Assembly: GCA_964371995.1 (NCBI GenBank)
Contig: CAYJPG010000064.1
Location: 1 to 16,266, forward strand
Reading direction: 5' to 3'
Origin: SHZI01 sp964371995
GTDB lineage: Bacteria > Pseudomonadota > Gammaproteobacteria > Steroidobacterales > GCA-2729495
DNA: 16,266 nucleotides
Shown: in pieces, positions 7,909 to 15,788 of the stretch
Numbering within the stretch: position 1 is the first letter of the stretch
Layout of the letters: each line of letters starts with the position of its first letter
Notes under the pieces: model-generated
Seen by the model: the letters and a program-made list of their open reading frames with translations, nothing else
Database searches by the model: none
What the model was told of the DNA's origin: nothing
Program-made: the position numbers and the translations under genes

Positions 7909-8108
7909 AACGCTCTTTTTATGTTCGCGGCCGGTATGCCCGCGGATGTTCGGTTTCAGTTATACGCAGCGAGCCTGGGACCGGTGGCCGGGCAGCCTGA
8001 GGGCGCCATTTTGCCCTGCCAGCCGCGACCATACCAGTCGCCATTTGTGCCCTCTGCAGCGGCTCGGTACCATGCCTGCCCCCGGGTTGCAGCAACGAGT
8101 TTCAGCTA
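7909..8108. promoter_or_regulatory. Divergent intergenic control region between queD-NRPS and F420 operons
   Basis: 200 bases separate the two outward-facing operons, so both promoters must lie here or inside the flanking genes. On the minus strand, TATAAC at 7959-7964 is a good -10 candidate for queD and gives a leader of about 45 bases, but no matching -35 is seen. On the plus strand, TTGTGC (8045-8050) and TACCAT (8068-8073) have 17-base spacing and could serve fno, but the match is weak. No clear operator palindrome or riboswitch was recognised. Confidence 0.45.
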
Positions 8109-8789
8109 ATGGTCAATGACAGCCGCTTCGGCGTAATCAGTATCGTGGGCGGCACCGGCGCGCTGGGCGGCGGGCTGGCCCGTCGCTGGGCCCAGGCCGG
8201 TATTCCGGTGATCATCGGCTCGCGGGATGCGGTCAGGGCCGAGGCTGCTGCCGGCGAGCTGCGCAAGGCCTTTCCCGGTGCCAATGTCCGCGGCCTGTCC
8301 AACCTCGATGCCGCCCGTGAGGCCAACGTGGTTGTCCTCACCGTACCTTTCAGCCACCAGCGGCCGACGCTGGAAGAAATCCGCGCTGCGCTGCCGGGCA
8401 AGATACTCGTCGATACCACGGTACCGCTGGTTCCGCCCAAGGTCGCCCGCGTGCAGCTGCCGCCTGAAGGCTGTGCGGCGCTGATCGCCCAGCAACTGGT
8501 CGGCGAACAAACGACAGTCGTCGCCGCCTTTCATAATGTCTCGGCCGACTCGATGCAGAGCGATGACGCTCTTGATTGCGACGTGCTGGTCACCGGCAAC
8601 AAGGCCGAGGCCCGCGAGGTTGTGGTGGGCCTCGCCAGGGTTGCCGGGCTGCGCGCCTGGCATGCAGGCTCGCTGGAGAATGCCGCTGCGGCCGAAGCCC
8701 TCACGTCGGTGCTGATCTTCATGAACAAGCGCTACGGCGGACTGCATACGGGTATACGCATTACCGGCATCGCTGACGACGCCAGCTGA
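8109..8789 (+). CDS. fno: NADPH:F420 oxidoreductase (F420-dependent NADP reductase)
   Basis: A 226-residue protein (also called npdG). It moves hydride between NADP(H) and coenzyme F420, so in an aerobic bacterium it most likely makes F420H2 from NADPH. The N-terminal Rossmann loop is ISIVGGTGALGGGLA (10-24), followed by VIIGSRD (34-40), where Ser-Arg fits 2'-phosphate (NADPH) recognition. VPFSHQRPTLEEI, VAAFHNVSAD and the C-terminal GIRITGI match the family. Typical length is 210-230. It is the first gene of the F420 operon, 6 bases ahead of cofE. Only a weak ribosome-binding site (ACGAG) precedes the ATG. Confidence 0.93.
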   Translation: MVNDSRFGVISIVGGTGALGGGLARRWAQAGIPVIIGSRDAVRAEAAAGELRKAFPGANVRGLSNLDAAREANVVVLTVPFSHQRPTLEEIRAALPGKILVDTTVPLVPPKVARVQLPPEGCAALIAQQLVGEQTTVVAAFHNVSADSMQSDDALDCDVLVTGNKAEAREVVVGLARVAGLRAWHAGSLENAAAAEALTSVLIFMNKRYGGLHTGIRITGIADDAS

Positions 8790-8795
8790 GCGCCC

Positions 8796-9557
8796 GTGAA
8801 CGGGCTCAGCTTCATGCGCATTCCGGGCGTACCGCTGGTACAGCCCGGTGACGATCTGGCCGCACTGATCAGTACCGCGCTGCGCGCAGCCGGCGTAAAG
8901 CCGCTGGCCGGCGATCTCATCGCCGTCGCGCAGAAGATCGTTTCCAAGGCCGAAGGCCGCAGCGTGCGGCTCGACACGGTGAAGCCTTCTGCAGAGGCAG
9001 AGGACATCGCCGCACGCGCCAACAAGGATCCGCGCGTCGTCGAACTGATCCTGCGCGAATCACGGGCGGTGATCCGGGTATCGCCCGGCGTCATCATCGT
9101 CGAGCACCGCACCGGCGTGGTGCTGGCCAACGCCGGCATCGACCGGTCCAACCTCGAAGACAGCGACGAGACTGCGCTGTTGCTGCCCGAAGATCCCGAC
9201 GCCTCGGCCGCACGGCTGCGCGCGGAGCTGCAGAAGGAATTCGGCGTCGCGCTCGGGCTGATCATCACCGACAGCATCGGCCGCGCCTGGCGGCTCGGCA
9301 CCGTGGGAATCGCGATCGGCTGCGCCGGCATCAAGGCGCTCAACGATCTGCGCGGCCAGCCCGACATGTTCGGCAGAACACTGCAGGTGAGCGAAGTGGC
9401 AGTGGCCGACAGCATCGCGGCGACAGCCGTGCTGGTGATGGGCGAAGCAGCCGAAGGTACGCCGCTGGTTCTGGTGCGCGGCGCCGGGGCCGGCACCGAT
9501 TCGGGACAAACCGCACGTGACGCACTGCGGCCTGCCGACGAAGACCTGTTCCGGTGA
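8796..9557 (+). CDS. cofE: F420-0:gamma-glutamyl ligase, single domain
   Basis: A 253-residue protein from the GTG at 8796; an ATG at 8814 is a credible alternative start. The family uses GTP to add gamma-linked glutamates to F420-0. Recognisable stretches: AQKIVSKAEGR, VIRVSPGVIIVEHRTG, LANAGIDRSN, ITDSIGRAWRLGTVGIAIG, PDMFGRTLQVSEVAVADS. The length equals archaeal CofE and only the first half of mycobacterial FbiB: the C-terminal nitroreductase-like FMN domain, which reduces dehydro-F420-0 when PEP is the side-chain donor, is absent. The stop overlaps the cofD start in a GTGA. Confidence 0.95.
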   Translation: MNGLSFMRIPGVPLVQPGDDLAALISTALRAAGVKPLAGDLIAVAQKIVSKAEGRSVRLDTVKPSAEAEDIAARANKDPRVVELILRESRAVIRVSPGVIIVEHRTGVVLANAGIDRSNLEDSDETALLLPEDPDASAARLRAELQKEFGVALGLIITDSIGRAWRLGTVGIAIGCAGIKALNDLRGQPDMFGRTLQVSEVAVADSIAATAVLVMGEAAEGTPLVLVRGAGAGTDSGQTARDALRPADEDLFR

Positions 9558-10516
9558 ACGCAAAGTCCCGCTATGTACTGCTTGCCGGCGGCGTCGGCGG
9601 CGCCAAGCTGGCGCTTGGACTGGCGCGCACGCTTGAAGCCGGTCAACTGACGATCATCGCCAACACCGGTGACGACTTCAGCCATCTCGGTCTGGCGATT
9701 TCGCCGGACCTCGACACGCTGATGTACACGCTTGCCGGTGTCGTCAACGAGACGACCGGCTGGGGCCTCCACGATGAAAGCTGGTCGTGCATGGCCGGCC
9801 TCGAGGCCCTCGGCGCGGAGACCTGGTTCCGGCTCGGCGACCGCGACCTTGCGACGCACCTGGAGCGCACGCGGCTGCTCACTGCCGGCCAGAGCCTGAC
9901 CGGGATCACGCAGCAGCTGTGCAGCCGGCTCGGCGTCGGAACCCGGATCCTGCCGATGTCCGACATCCCGGTGCGTACCCTGCTCGACTGCGAAACCGAA
10001 GCCGGACCGGCAACCTTGAGCTTCCAGGACTACTTCGTGCGCCAGCGTGCCGAACCGCGCGTGACGGCGATTCATTATCACGGCGCCAGCGCGGCCCCGC
10101 CGGCCGCCACGCTCGCCGCCACGCTGACGGATCCCGATCTCGCCGCGATCTTCATCGCACCCTCAAACCCCTGGCTCAGCATCGACCCGATCCTCGCCAT
10201 TCCCTCGATCCGCGCTGCCGTACGTTCCTCGCACGCGCCAGTCGTCGCCGTGTCACCGATCGTCGGTGGCCAGGCACTGAAGGGGCCGACAGCGAAGATC
10301 ATGACGGAACTCGGCCTCCGGCCCTCGGCCCAGGCGGTGGCCCATCACTATCGCGATCTGCTCGGCGGCTTCATCCTCGACCAGACCGACGCCGGCGAAG
10401 CAGCGGCGATCATCGACGACGGCATCGCGGTGGCCGCAACACAGACCGTCATGCACACGCTCGACGACCGGCTGAAACTCGCTACCTTCGCGCTCGGCTT
10501 CGCGGCCACACTCTGA
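9554..10516 (+). CDS. cofD: 2-phospho-L-lactate (or related) transferase, CofD/FbiA
   Basis: A 320-residue protein with a GTG start overlapping the cofE stop. CofD transfers the phospho-acyl group from the GDP-activated intermediate made by CofC onto FO, giving F420-0 or its analogue. Family signatures: LLAGGVGGAKLALGLAR (9-25), NTGDDFSHLGLAISPDLDT (37-55, including the Asp cluster), FIAPSNPWLSIDPIL and SPIVGGQALKGPTAK. The length matches the family (300-330). Which phospho-acid it handles depends mainly on CofC and cannot be told from these motifs. Confidence 0.95.
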   Translation: MNAKSRYVLLAGGVGGAKLALGLARTLEAGQLTIIANTGDDFSHLGLAISPDLDTLMYTLAGVVNETTGWGLHDESWSCMAGLEALGAETWFRLGDRDLATHLERTRLLTAGQSLTGITQQLCSRLGVGTRILPMSDIPVRTLLDCETEAGPATLSFQDYFVRQRAEPRVTAIHYHGASAAPPAATLAATLTDPDLAAIFIAPSNPWLSIDPILAIPSIRAAVRSSHAPVVAVSPIVGGQALKGPTAKIMTELGLRPSAQAVAHHYRDLLGGFILDQTDAGEAAAIIDDGIAVAATQTVMHTLDDRLKLATFALGFAATL

Positions 10517-10519
10517 ATC

Positions 10520-11194
10520 ATGACTGGCGCCTGGGCACTGGTACCGGTCAAGCCTTTCGCCCGCGCCAAGACGCGGCTCGATGGCTTGCTCAGCCGCGAG
10601 GAATGCGCGCAGCTCGCTGCACAGATGCTGCTCGATGTGCTGCGCGCCCTCGGTGCCACACCCCTGATTAGCGGCATCAGCCTGCTGGGCAACGAGCCGC
10701 AACTCGCTGCACTCAGCGCGGGCAGTGGCGCACAGCTGCTGCCAGAACCGTCCGGCGATGACTACCGGAAGGCACTCGGCGATGCCGCTGCCGGTCTGGC
10801 CGCACAGGGCGTGCGTCATCTGCTGGTTCTGCCCGCCGACCTGCCCACGCTCTCTGTTGCGGATGTCACCCGGCTGCTGGAAAGCCACACGGACGGCATC
10901 AGCCTGTGCCCCGCCGCCCGGGACGGCGGCACCAATGCGCTGTTGCTCAGTCCGCCAACTGCCATTCCCTTTCTGTACGGGCCCGATAGCGCAAAGCGGC
11001 ATCTGGAAGCTGCCCGCGCCAGGGGGATACCGGCACGGCATACTGAACTGGCAGGATTTGCACGTGACATCGACACGCCGGATGATGTTCACTGGCTGCT
11101 GGAACAGCGCATTGCCTGTGCCACGCTGGCCTGGCTGAAGTCCAGCGGCATTCGCGACCGCCTCAGACGACAACAAAAGGCGACAGATTCTTGA
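10520..11194 (+). CDS. cofC: 2-phospho-L-lactate (or PEP/3-phosphoglycerate) guanylyltransferase
   Basis: A 224-residue protein starting 3 bases after cofD. CofC/FbiD couples GTP to a phosphorylated three-carbon acid, giving the short-lived GDP-linked donor for CofD. Visible nucleotidyltransferase features: LVPVKPFARAKTRL (7-20), LPADLPTLS (104-112, metal-binding Asp) and RDGGTNALLLSPP with FLYGPDSAKRH. In known systems this enzyme decides whether the side chain derives from 2-phospholactate, PEP or 3-phosphoglycerate; I cannot assign it here. The stop overlaps the TTG start of the next gene. Confidence 0.92.
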   Translation: MTGAWALVPVKPFARAKTRLDGLLSREECAQLAAQMLLDVLRALGATPLISGISLLGNEPQLAALSAGSGAQLLPEPSGDDYRKALGDAAAGLAAQGVRHLLVLPADLPTLSVADVTRLLESHTDGISLCPAARDGGTNALLLSPPTAIPFLYGPDSAKRHLEAARARGIPARHTELAGFARDIDTPDDVHWLLEQRIACATLAWLKSSGIRDRLRRQQKATDS

Positions 11195-13578
11195 AAACAC
11201 CGGCCGCTGCGCATCCCGAACTGCCGGAGCTGCTGAAGCTCGGCGCGTCACCACTGCCTGAACTGATGGCGTCAGCAGCTGCGCTGCGCGATGCGGGGCA
11301 CGGCGATATCGTGACCTGTTCGCGGAAGGTATTCATCCCGCTGACAGAACTGTGCCGCGATGTCTGTCACTACTGCACCTACGCCAAGACACCACGGCGA
11401 CTGACGAACGTCTACCTGTCGGCAGAACAGGTACTCGCCATCGCCCGCGCAGGACAGGCAGCCGGCTGCCATGAAGCACTGTTCACGCTCGGCGACAAAC
11501 CGGAACTGCGTTATCGCGCAGCCCGCGAGGCACTCGCCACGCTGGGGTTTGCGTCCACGCTCGACTATCTGCGGGCGATGGCCGAACTGGTACGCCGGGA
11601 AACCGGCCTGCTGCCGCACCTGAATGCGGGCGTGATGTCATACGAGGAATTCCGCAGCCTGCGCGAAACGGCGCCGTCGATGGGTATCATGCTGGAATCA
11701 GCGGCAACCCGGCTCACACAGCGTGGCGGGCCGCACTTCGGCTCTCCGGACAAGGCGCCCACCGTCAGGCTGCTGTCGATACGCGCTGCGGGCCAGGCTC
11801 GCGTGCCGCTCACCTCGGGCCTGCTGATCGGCATCGGTGAAACGCGCGAGGAGCGCCTGCTGAGCCTGCTCGCACTGCGCGATCTGCATACCGAGCATGG
11901 TCATCTGCAGGAACTGATCCTGCAGAACTTCGTACCAAAGCCCGGCACGAAGATGGCAAAGGCGCCGGCGCCGCCGCTTGAGGAACTGCTGTGGACCATC
12001 GCCATGGCACGGCATGTCTTCGGTGCTGCAATGAGCCTGCAGACACCGCCCAACCTCAACGCTGGCCGGCTCGCTGCGATCATCGCCGCCGGCTGCAACG
12101 ACTGGGGTGGCGTTTCGCCGGTCACGCCGGATCACGTGAACCCTGAATCGCCCTGGCCGCATCTGGACAGCCTTGCGGAGCAGACCCGTGCGGCCGGCAA
12201 GACGCTTGTGCCGCGGCTCACGATCTATCCGCACTACATCGAACAGCGTCAGGAGTGGCTGCATCCGGGACTCATCGCCAGTGTCCTGAAGCACGCCGAC
12301 GCGAGCGGCCTCGCGCGTACCGATGACTGGTCACCCGGCGCGGGACTGGCGCCGCCAGCCGCTGCATCGGCCGCCGCCGTCCGGCGACCGGACTCGCCAG
12401 CAGTGCAGCTGATGGAGCGCGCACGCCAGGGCGAGCGCCTCAGCGAAGACGAGGTCACGCATCTGTTTTCACTGCGAGGGACCGACTGCGAGCATCTGCT
12501 GCAGCTCGCCGACCAGGCCCGCGCTGAGCGCTGCGGCGACACGATCAGCTACGTGGTCAACCGCAACATCAACTACACCAACCTCTGCACCTACAAGTGC
12601 ACCTTCTGCGCCTTCTCGAAGGGCAAGACCCACGAAGACCTGCGCGGCGCGCCTTATGTGCTCGACATGAGCGAGGTCGCGCGACGCACTGAAGAAGCCT
12701 GGCAACGCGGCGCCACAGAAGTATGCCTGCAGGGCGGCATCCATCCGGCCTTCACCGGCCAGACCTACCTCGACGTGCTGCATGCCGTGAAAGAAGCCGC
12801 ACCAGACATACACGTGCATGCTTTCTCACCACTGGAAGTCACGCAGGGGGCCAAGACGCTGGGGATTCCGCTCGACACCTTTTTGCGGCAGCTCAAGGCG
12901 GCCGGCCTCGGCACACTGCCCGGCACGGCCGCCGAGATTCTCGACGACGAGGTGCGACGCTATATCTGCCCGGACAAGGTGAATACCGCCGCCTGGTTTG
13001 GTGTGATGCGCACAGCGCACGCACTCGGCCTGCGCACGACTTCAACGATCATGTTCGGCCACCTCGAAACGACCCGACACTGGGCGCGACATTTGCTCGG
13101 CCTGCGCGACCTGCAGGTCGAAACCGGTGGTTTCACCGAATTCGTCCCGCTGCCCTTCGTACATATGGAAGCACCCGTTTACCGTCGCGGCCTGGCGCGC
13201 CCCGGCCCGACCTGGCGTGAAACCATGCTGATGCATGGCGTCGCCCGACTCGTGCTCGGTCCGGTACTGCACAACATCCAGGTGAGCTGGACAAAACTCG
13301 GCGAAGAAGGTGCAGCGCGCATACTCAACGCCGGTGCCAACGATCTGGGCGGCACACTGATGAACGAGAGCATCTCGCGCGCAGCAGGTGCAGCCTTCGG
13401 GCAGGAATTGTCACCAGAGCGCATGGATGCGCTGATCGAAAGCATCGGCCGTCGCCCGGTACAGCGCACGACGCTGTATGGCACACCGCCAGCCGAACGC
13501 ATTGCGCAGTCGTATCAGGCTACACCGCTTGAAGCGCTGCAGTTTCGCAGCGCAAAGGAATATCGCGCCGGCCACTGA
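11191..13578 (+). CDS. fbiC: FO synthase, CofG-CofH fusion (FbiC type), two radical SAM domains
   Basis: A 795-residue protein with a TTG start coupled to the cofC stop (TTGA). It makes the deazaflavin chromophore FO from tyrosine and 5-amino-6-ribitylaminouracil. The N-terminal CofG half carries CRDVCHYC (C55, C59, C62; CX3CX2C iron-sulfur site). The C-terminal CofH half carries CTYKCTFC (C466, C470, C473). Other signatures: NLNAGRLAAIIAAGCNDWGG in the first half; CLQGGIHPAF, HAFSPLEV, LPGTAAEILDDEVR and GHLETTRHWARHL in the second. An Ala/Pro-rich linker lies near residues 385-405. The fused form is typical of actinobacterial FbiC and also occurs in other bacteria; archaea and cyanobacteria usually have two genes. 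Last gene of the operon, followed by a hairpin. Confidence 0.96.
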   Translation: MKTPAAAHPELPELLKLGASPLPELMASAAALRDAGHGDIVTCSRKVFIPLTELCRDVCHYCTYAKTPRRLTNVYLSAEQVLAIARAGQAAGCHEALFTLGDKPELRYRAAREALATLGFASTLDYLRAMAELVRRETGLLPHLNAGVMSYEEFRSLRETAPSMGIMLESAATRLTQRGGPHFGSPDKAPTVRLLSIRAAGQARVPLTSGLLIGIGETREERLLSLLALRDLHTEHGHLQELILQNFVPKPGTKMAKAPAPPLEELLWTIAMARHVFGAAMSLQTPPNLNAGRLAAIIAAGCNDWGGVSPVTPDHVNPESPWPHLDSLAEQTRAAGKTLVPRLTIYPHYIEQRQEWLHPGLIASVLKHADASGLARTDDWSPGAGLAPPAAASAAAVRRPDSPAVQLMERARQGERLSEDEVTHLFSLRGTDCEHLLQLADQARAERCGDTISYVVNRNINYTNLCTYKCTFCAFSKGKTHEDLRGAPYVLDMSEVARRTEEAWQRGATEVCLQGGIHPAFTGQTYLDVLHAVKEAAPDIHVHAFSPLEVTQGAKTLGIPLDTFLRQLKAAGLGTLPGTAAEILDDEVRRYICPDKVNTAAWFGVMRTAHALGLRTTSTIMFGHLETTRHWARHLLGLRDLQVETGGFTEFVPLPFVHMEAPVYRRGLARPGPTWRETMLMHGVARLVLGPVLHNIQVSWTKLGEEGAARILNAGANDLGGTLMNESISRAAGAAFGQELSPERMDALIESIGRRPVQRTTLYGTPPAERIAQSYQATPLEALQFRSAKEYRAGH

Positions 13579-13582
13579 CAAG

Positions 13583-13605
13583 GTCGGGGTCCGACCCGAC
13601 TTTTT
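13583..13605 (+). terminator. Hairpin with T-tract after the F420 operon
   Basis: GTCGGG (13583-13588), a six-base loop and CCCGAC (13595-13600) are followed by five T's, only a few bases after the fbiC stop. It reads as an intrinsic terminator for the plus strand. The T-tract touches the stop codon of the convergent rdgC. On the minus strand the hairpin lacks a T-run, so it would stop rdgC transcripts poorly. Confidence 0.7.
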
Positions 13606-14519
13606 CAGGCGGCCTGACGGACCGGTGCGGTTTCTTCGCCACCGAGCCCAGCCAGCAACTCTTCCAGCAGCTGCGACAGCTCACCGGTCATCAGGGCGAA
13701 GTCGATATCAAACTGCTCCTGCGGATTCTCGCCCTGCGCATTGTCGTCCTTGTAGACGTCCAGGAACCGGACACGCTTGATGTACAGGTTCTGCTGCAGC
13801 ATGAAAGCGATGCGTTCGTTCCAGACCAGCCCAAGGCGGGTGGGTGTCTTGCCGGCACCGAGATGGCCACGGATCTCGGCACTGTCGAGCGGATGATTCA
13901 CGTAACGGATTATTGCGCCGCCGCCGTCGACGGCCTGCAGCTCCAGATCCTGATCGATGCTGAAACGCCCCGGCACCCGCCCCTGCGTCAGCCAGGTAGC
14001 CATCGCGCCGGCCGGTGAGTTCAGGCTGGCGACTGGCTGCACGGCAAAGCTCCCCAGCGTTTCGCGCAGCGTTTCCACCAGCTCTTCGGCGCGTGGCGCG
14101 CTGCTGGTATTCACCGCCAGCCAGCGCTGCTGCAGGTTGAGCCAGGCATGCGTCGTGCGACGACTGGTGAGCGCCCGCGAGCGCAGCTCGTCTGTCACCC
14201 GGGCCTTGAGTTCACGCATCTGGCGACGACCCACCGGATAGCCCTGCTGGGCGGCAAGCTCCACCGCCCGTTCCTTGGCCTGCTGGTTGATGATTGAGGC
14301 CGGCAGCAGCTTTCGGTCGACACCGAGTGCGAGCAGGTGATGCCTGCCCTGCGTATAGAGCAGCCTCTCGTCGTGGCCACAGGCAACGAAGCCGCGGGTC
14401 TGCATGTCGAAACCACTGCAGGGTTGCAGCGGCCGGCGTCCAAGGGCTTCTTCGAGTTCTGCGGCCGGAACGGACCAGTTTTCAGGCAGGCGGTAGAGAA
14501 TCAGGTTCTTCAACAACAC
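13605..14519 (-). CDS. rdgC: Recombination-associated protein RdgC
   Basis: Starting at the GTG at 14519, the product is 304 residues, nearly the E. coli length (303), and begins LLKNLILYRLPENW, which fits the family's start (FKNLxxYRL). A TTG start at 14591 would add a poor 24-residue leader. Family features: RRPLQPCSGFDMQTRGFV, RKLLPASIINQQ, GYPVGRRQMRELKARV and RLGLVWNERIAFML. RdgC is a non-specific double-stranded-DNA-binding ring protein that limits RecA activity and acts in replication and recombination. It is chromosomal housekeeping and supports a proteobacterial host. A TATACT at 14551-14556 on the minus strand may be its -10; no good -35 was seen. Confidence 0.94.
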   Translation of the reverse strand: MLLKNLILYRLPENWSVPAAELEEALGRRPLQPCSGFDMQTRGFVACGHDERLLYTQGRHHLLALGVDRKLLPASIINQQAKERAVELAAQQGYPVGRRQMRELKARVTDELRSRALTSRRTTHAWLNLQQRWLAVNTSSAPRAEELVETLRETLGSFAVQPVASLNSPAGAMATWLTQGRVPGRFSIDQDLELQAVDGGGAIIRYVNHPLDSAEIRGHLGAGKTPTRLGLVWNERIAFMLQQNLYIKRVRFLDVYKDDNAQGENPQEQFDIDFALMTGELSQLLEELLAGLGGEETAPVRQAA

Positions 14520-14600
14520 GGGCCCCGGACCCACGGCCGGGGGGCGGCCGAGTATAGCGGCTGAGAACGGGCGCAGGTTATTCCCTGGCAAAAGCGGCTG

Positions 14601-15266
14601 CTAGTTCCTGCTCCACAAGCGCTCGGCAAGCTGCGCAGATTCCGCATCATGGTCAGTACGCTCGCCAGCCTGCACATACTCGCCGGCATCAGCCGGCGGA
14701 ATAAAGCGCGCAACTTCGTCCGTGACGAATTCCCAGTGCCAGTCAGCGAGGACACCGTTATAGGGCCGCCCCCATGCAGCACTGACAGAGTCCGTGTCGG
14801 CATCAACCACAAACAGGCGCACGTCGCGTCGACGGACATTCCAGTCAGTGCGCAACGTCTCTGCCAGCGCGGCCGGCCCGAAAACCAGCAGCCACCATTG
14901 CGCGGGGAGCTGATCGCCGCGACGGCTCTTCACAACGCGACCGAGGATCCAGCATTCGGTGATCTGCGGCTGCTCTGCATTCAGCCGCTGCAGATAGCGT
15001 TGCATATCGGGCTCAAGCCGGAAGCGCGGCACACTGCCCGTCCACGAATCGCCAGCAATGCGCATCAGATGAGTGGGCGCGAGGCCCGTCACGGCGACGT
15101 ACGCAAACAATCCGCCCATGCAGACGTCGACGATGACCTGTGCACCGCTCATCAGCAGGGTCTGCAGGTCGACGATACCGTGCGCCCGGACACTGACCAG
15201 GGATACCGCCGCAAACAGGGCCGCCAGGGCAAGCAGGCCAGCCAGAACCCGCAGCCAGACCGGCAC
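14601..15266 (-). CDS. Hypothetical membrane protein, two N-terminal helices
   Basis: I do not recognise the family. From the GTG at 15266 the product is 221 residues. Two hydrophobic segments (about 5-26 and 38-62) are followed by a soluble domain of about 155 residues rich in Trp (CWILGRVVKSRRGD, PAQWWLLVFGP, ADWHWEFVTDEVARFIPP). Few residues separate the helices, so the soluble domain probably faces the cytoplasm. The start is uncertain: the frame stays open upstream through the slyX stop but offers only rare starts such as ATT or CTG, and no clear ribosome-binding site precedes the GTG. It follows slyX by about 50 bases and probably shares its transcript. Confidence 0.7.
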   Translation of the reverse strand: MPVWLRVLAGLLALAALFAAVSLVSVRAHGIVDLQTLLMSGAQVIVDVCMGGLFAYVAVTGLAPTHLMRIAGDSWTGSVPRFRLEPDMQRYLQRLNAEQPQITECWILGRVVKSRRGDQLPAQWWLLVFGPAALAETLRTDWNVRRRDVRLFVVDADTDSVSAAWGRPYNGVLADWHWEFVTDEVARFIPPADAGEYVQAGERTDHDAESAQLAERLWSRN

Positions 15267-15318
15267 GACATATAGCCGGGTCGTGGCCCGCTCCTTCGGC
15301 GGCGCGATGGACTCGGGA

Positions 15319-15528
15319 TCAGTAATGGGGAGGGATCTCCGTCTCAGGTGCCGGCTCGCCGACCCGGCTTTCCATCAATTCGAGCTGCTGCTTCAGTTGC
15401 TGGTTACGCAGTACGGCCTCATCCAGCCGCTGCGACTGCTCGTAAAGCACATCGCTCAATTCCTGTATCGCCCGCTCCAGATGTGCACACTTGAACTCCA
15501 GCGCCTCAAGGCGCACCACATCATTCAC
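15319..15528 (-). CDS. slyX: SlyX family protein
   Basis: A 69-residue product from the GTG at 15528, chosen because GGAG lies 7 bases upstream; a TTG at 15549 would add seven residues. The protein is mostly one amphipathic coiled-coil (VVRLEALEFKCAHLERAI through LKQQLELMESRV) and ends in IPPHY, the conserved SlyX tail. E. coli SlyX is of similar size (72). Its molecular role is not established. It supports a proteobacterial host. Confidence 0.9.
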   Translation of the reverse strand: MNDVVRLEALEFKCAHLERAIQELSDVLYEQSQRLDEAVLRNQQLKQQLELMESRVGEPAPETEIPPHY

Positions 15529-15595
15529 AGCCCTGCTCCCTGCCCGCAAACCGGTAACTGGGCCGGATTGTCACACAGCCAATTCCGCCTGCGTA

Positions 15596-15624
15596 TTGAC
15601 CCGCCCTGCCAGATGGCATACCTT
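15596..15624 (+). promoter_or_regulatory. Candidate promoter of the cold-shock gene
   Basis: TTGACC (15596-15601, five of six -35 consensus bases) is followed after 17 bases by TACCTT (15619-15624, a weak -10). Transcription from here would give a leader of about 155-160 bases, close in length to the cold-sensing cspA leader of E. coli. The leader contains a run of eight T's (15756-15763) and AAGGAAT as ribosome-binding site about 10 bases before the ATG. Leader structure was not computed. Confidence 0.45.
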
Positions 15625-15788
15625 CACTCACGCAAATGGCGTTTTTGGCCAGCCTTCGACCATGTATCCCGTCCGGGATTTCAAGACGAGTGCTTCCCTC
15701 AAACTCCATAATTGTTAAAGGTCACGCGGGGTCGGCGTTATTCCCAAGTGTCCTGTTTTTTTTAACGCCATAAGGAATACTTACGTTA

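Noticed and set aside
7909..7960. preQ1 riboswitch upstream of queD
   Set aside because: The GC-rich leader with an A-rich tail before the start looked suggestive, but it lacks the conserved preQ1 core pattern.
8732..10081. Minus-strand open frame of 449 codons
   Set aside because: Antisense to cofE and cofD, both of which carry full family signatures.
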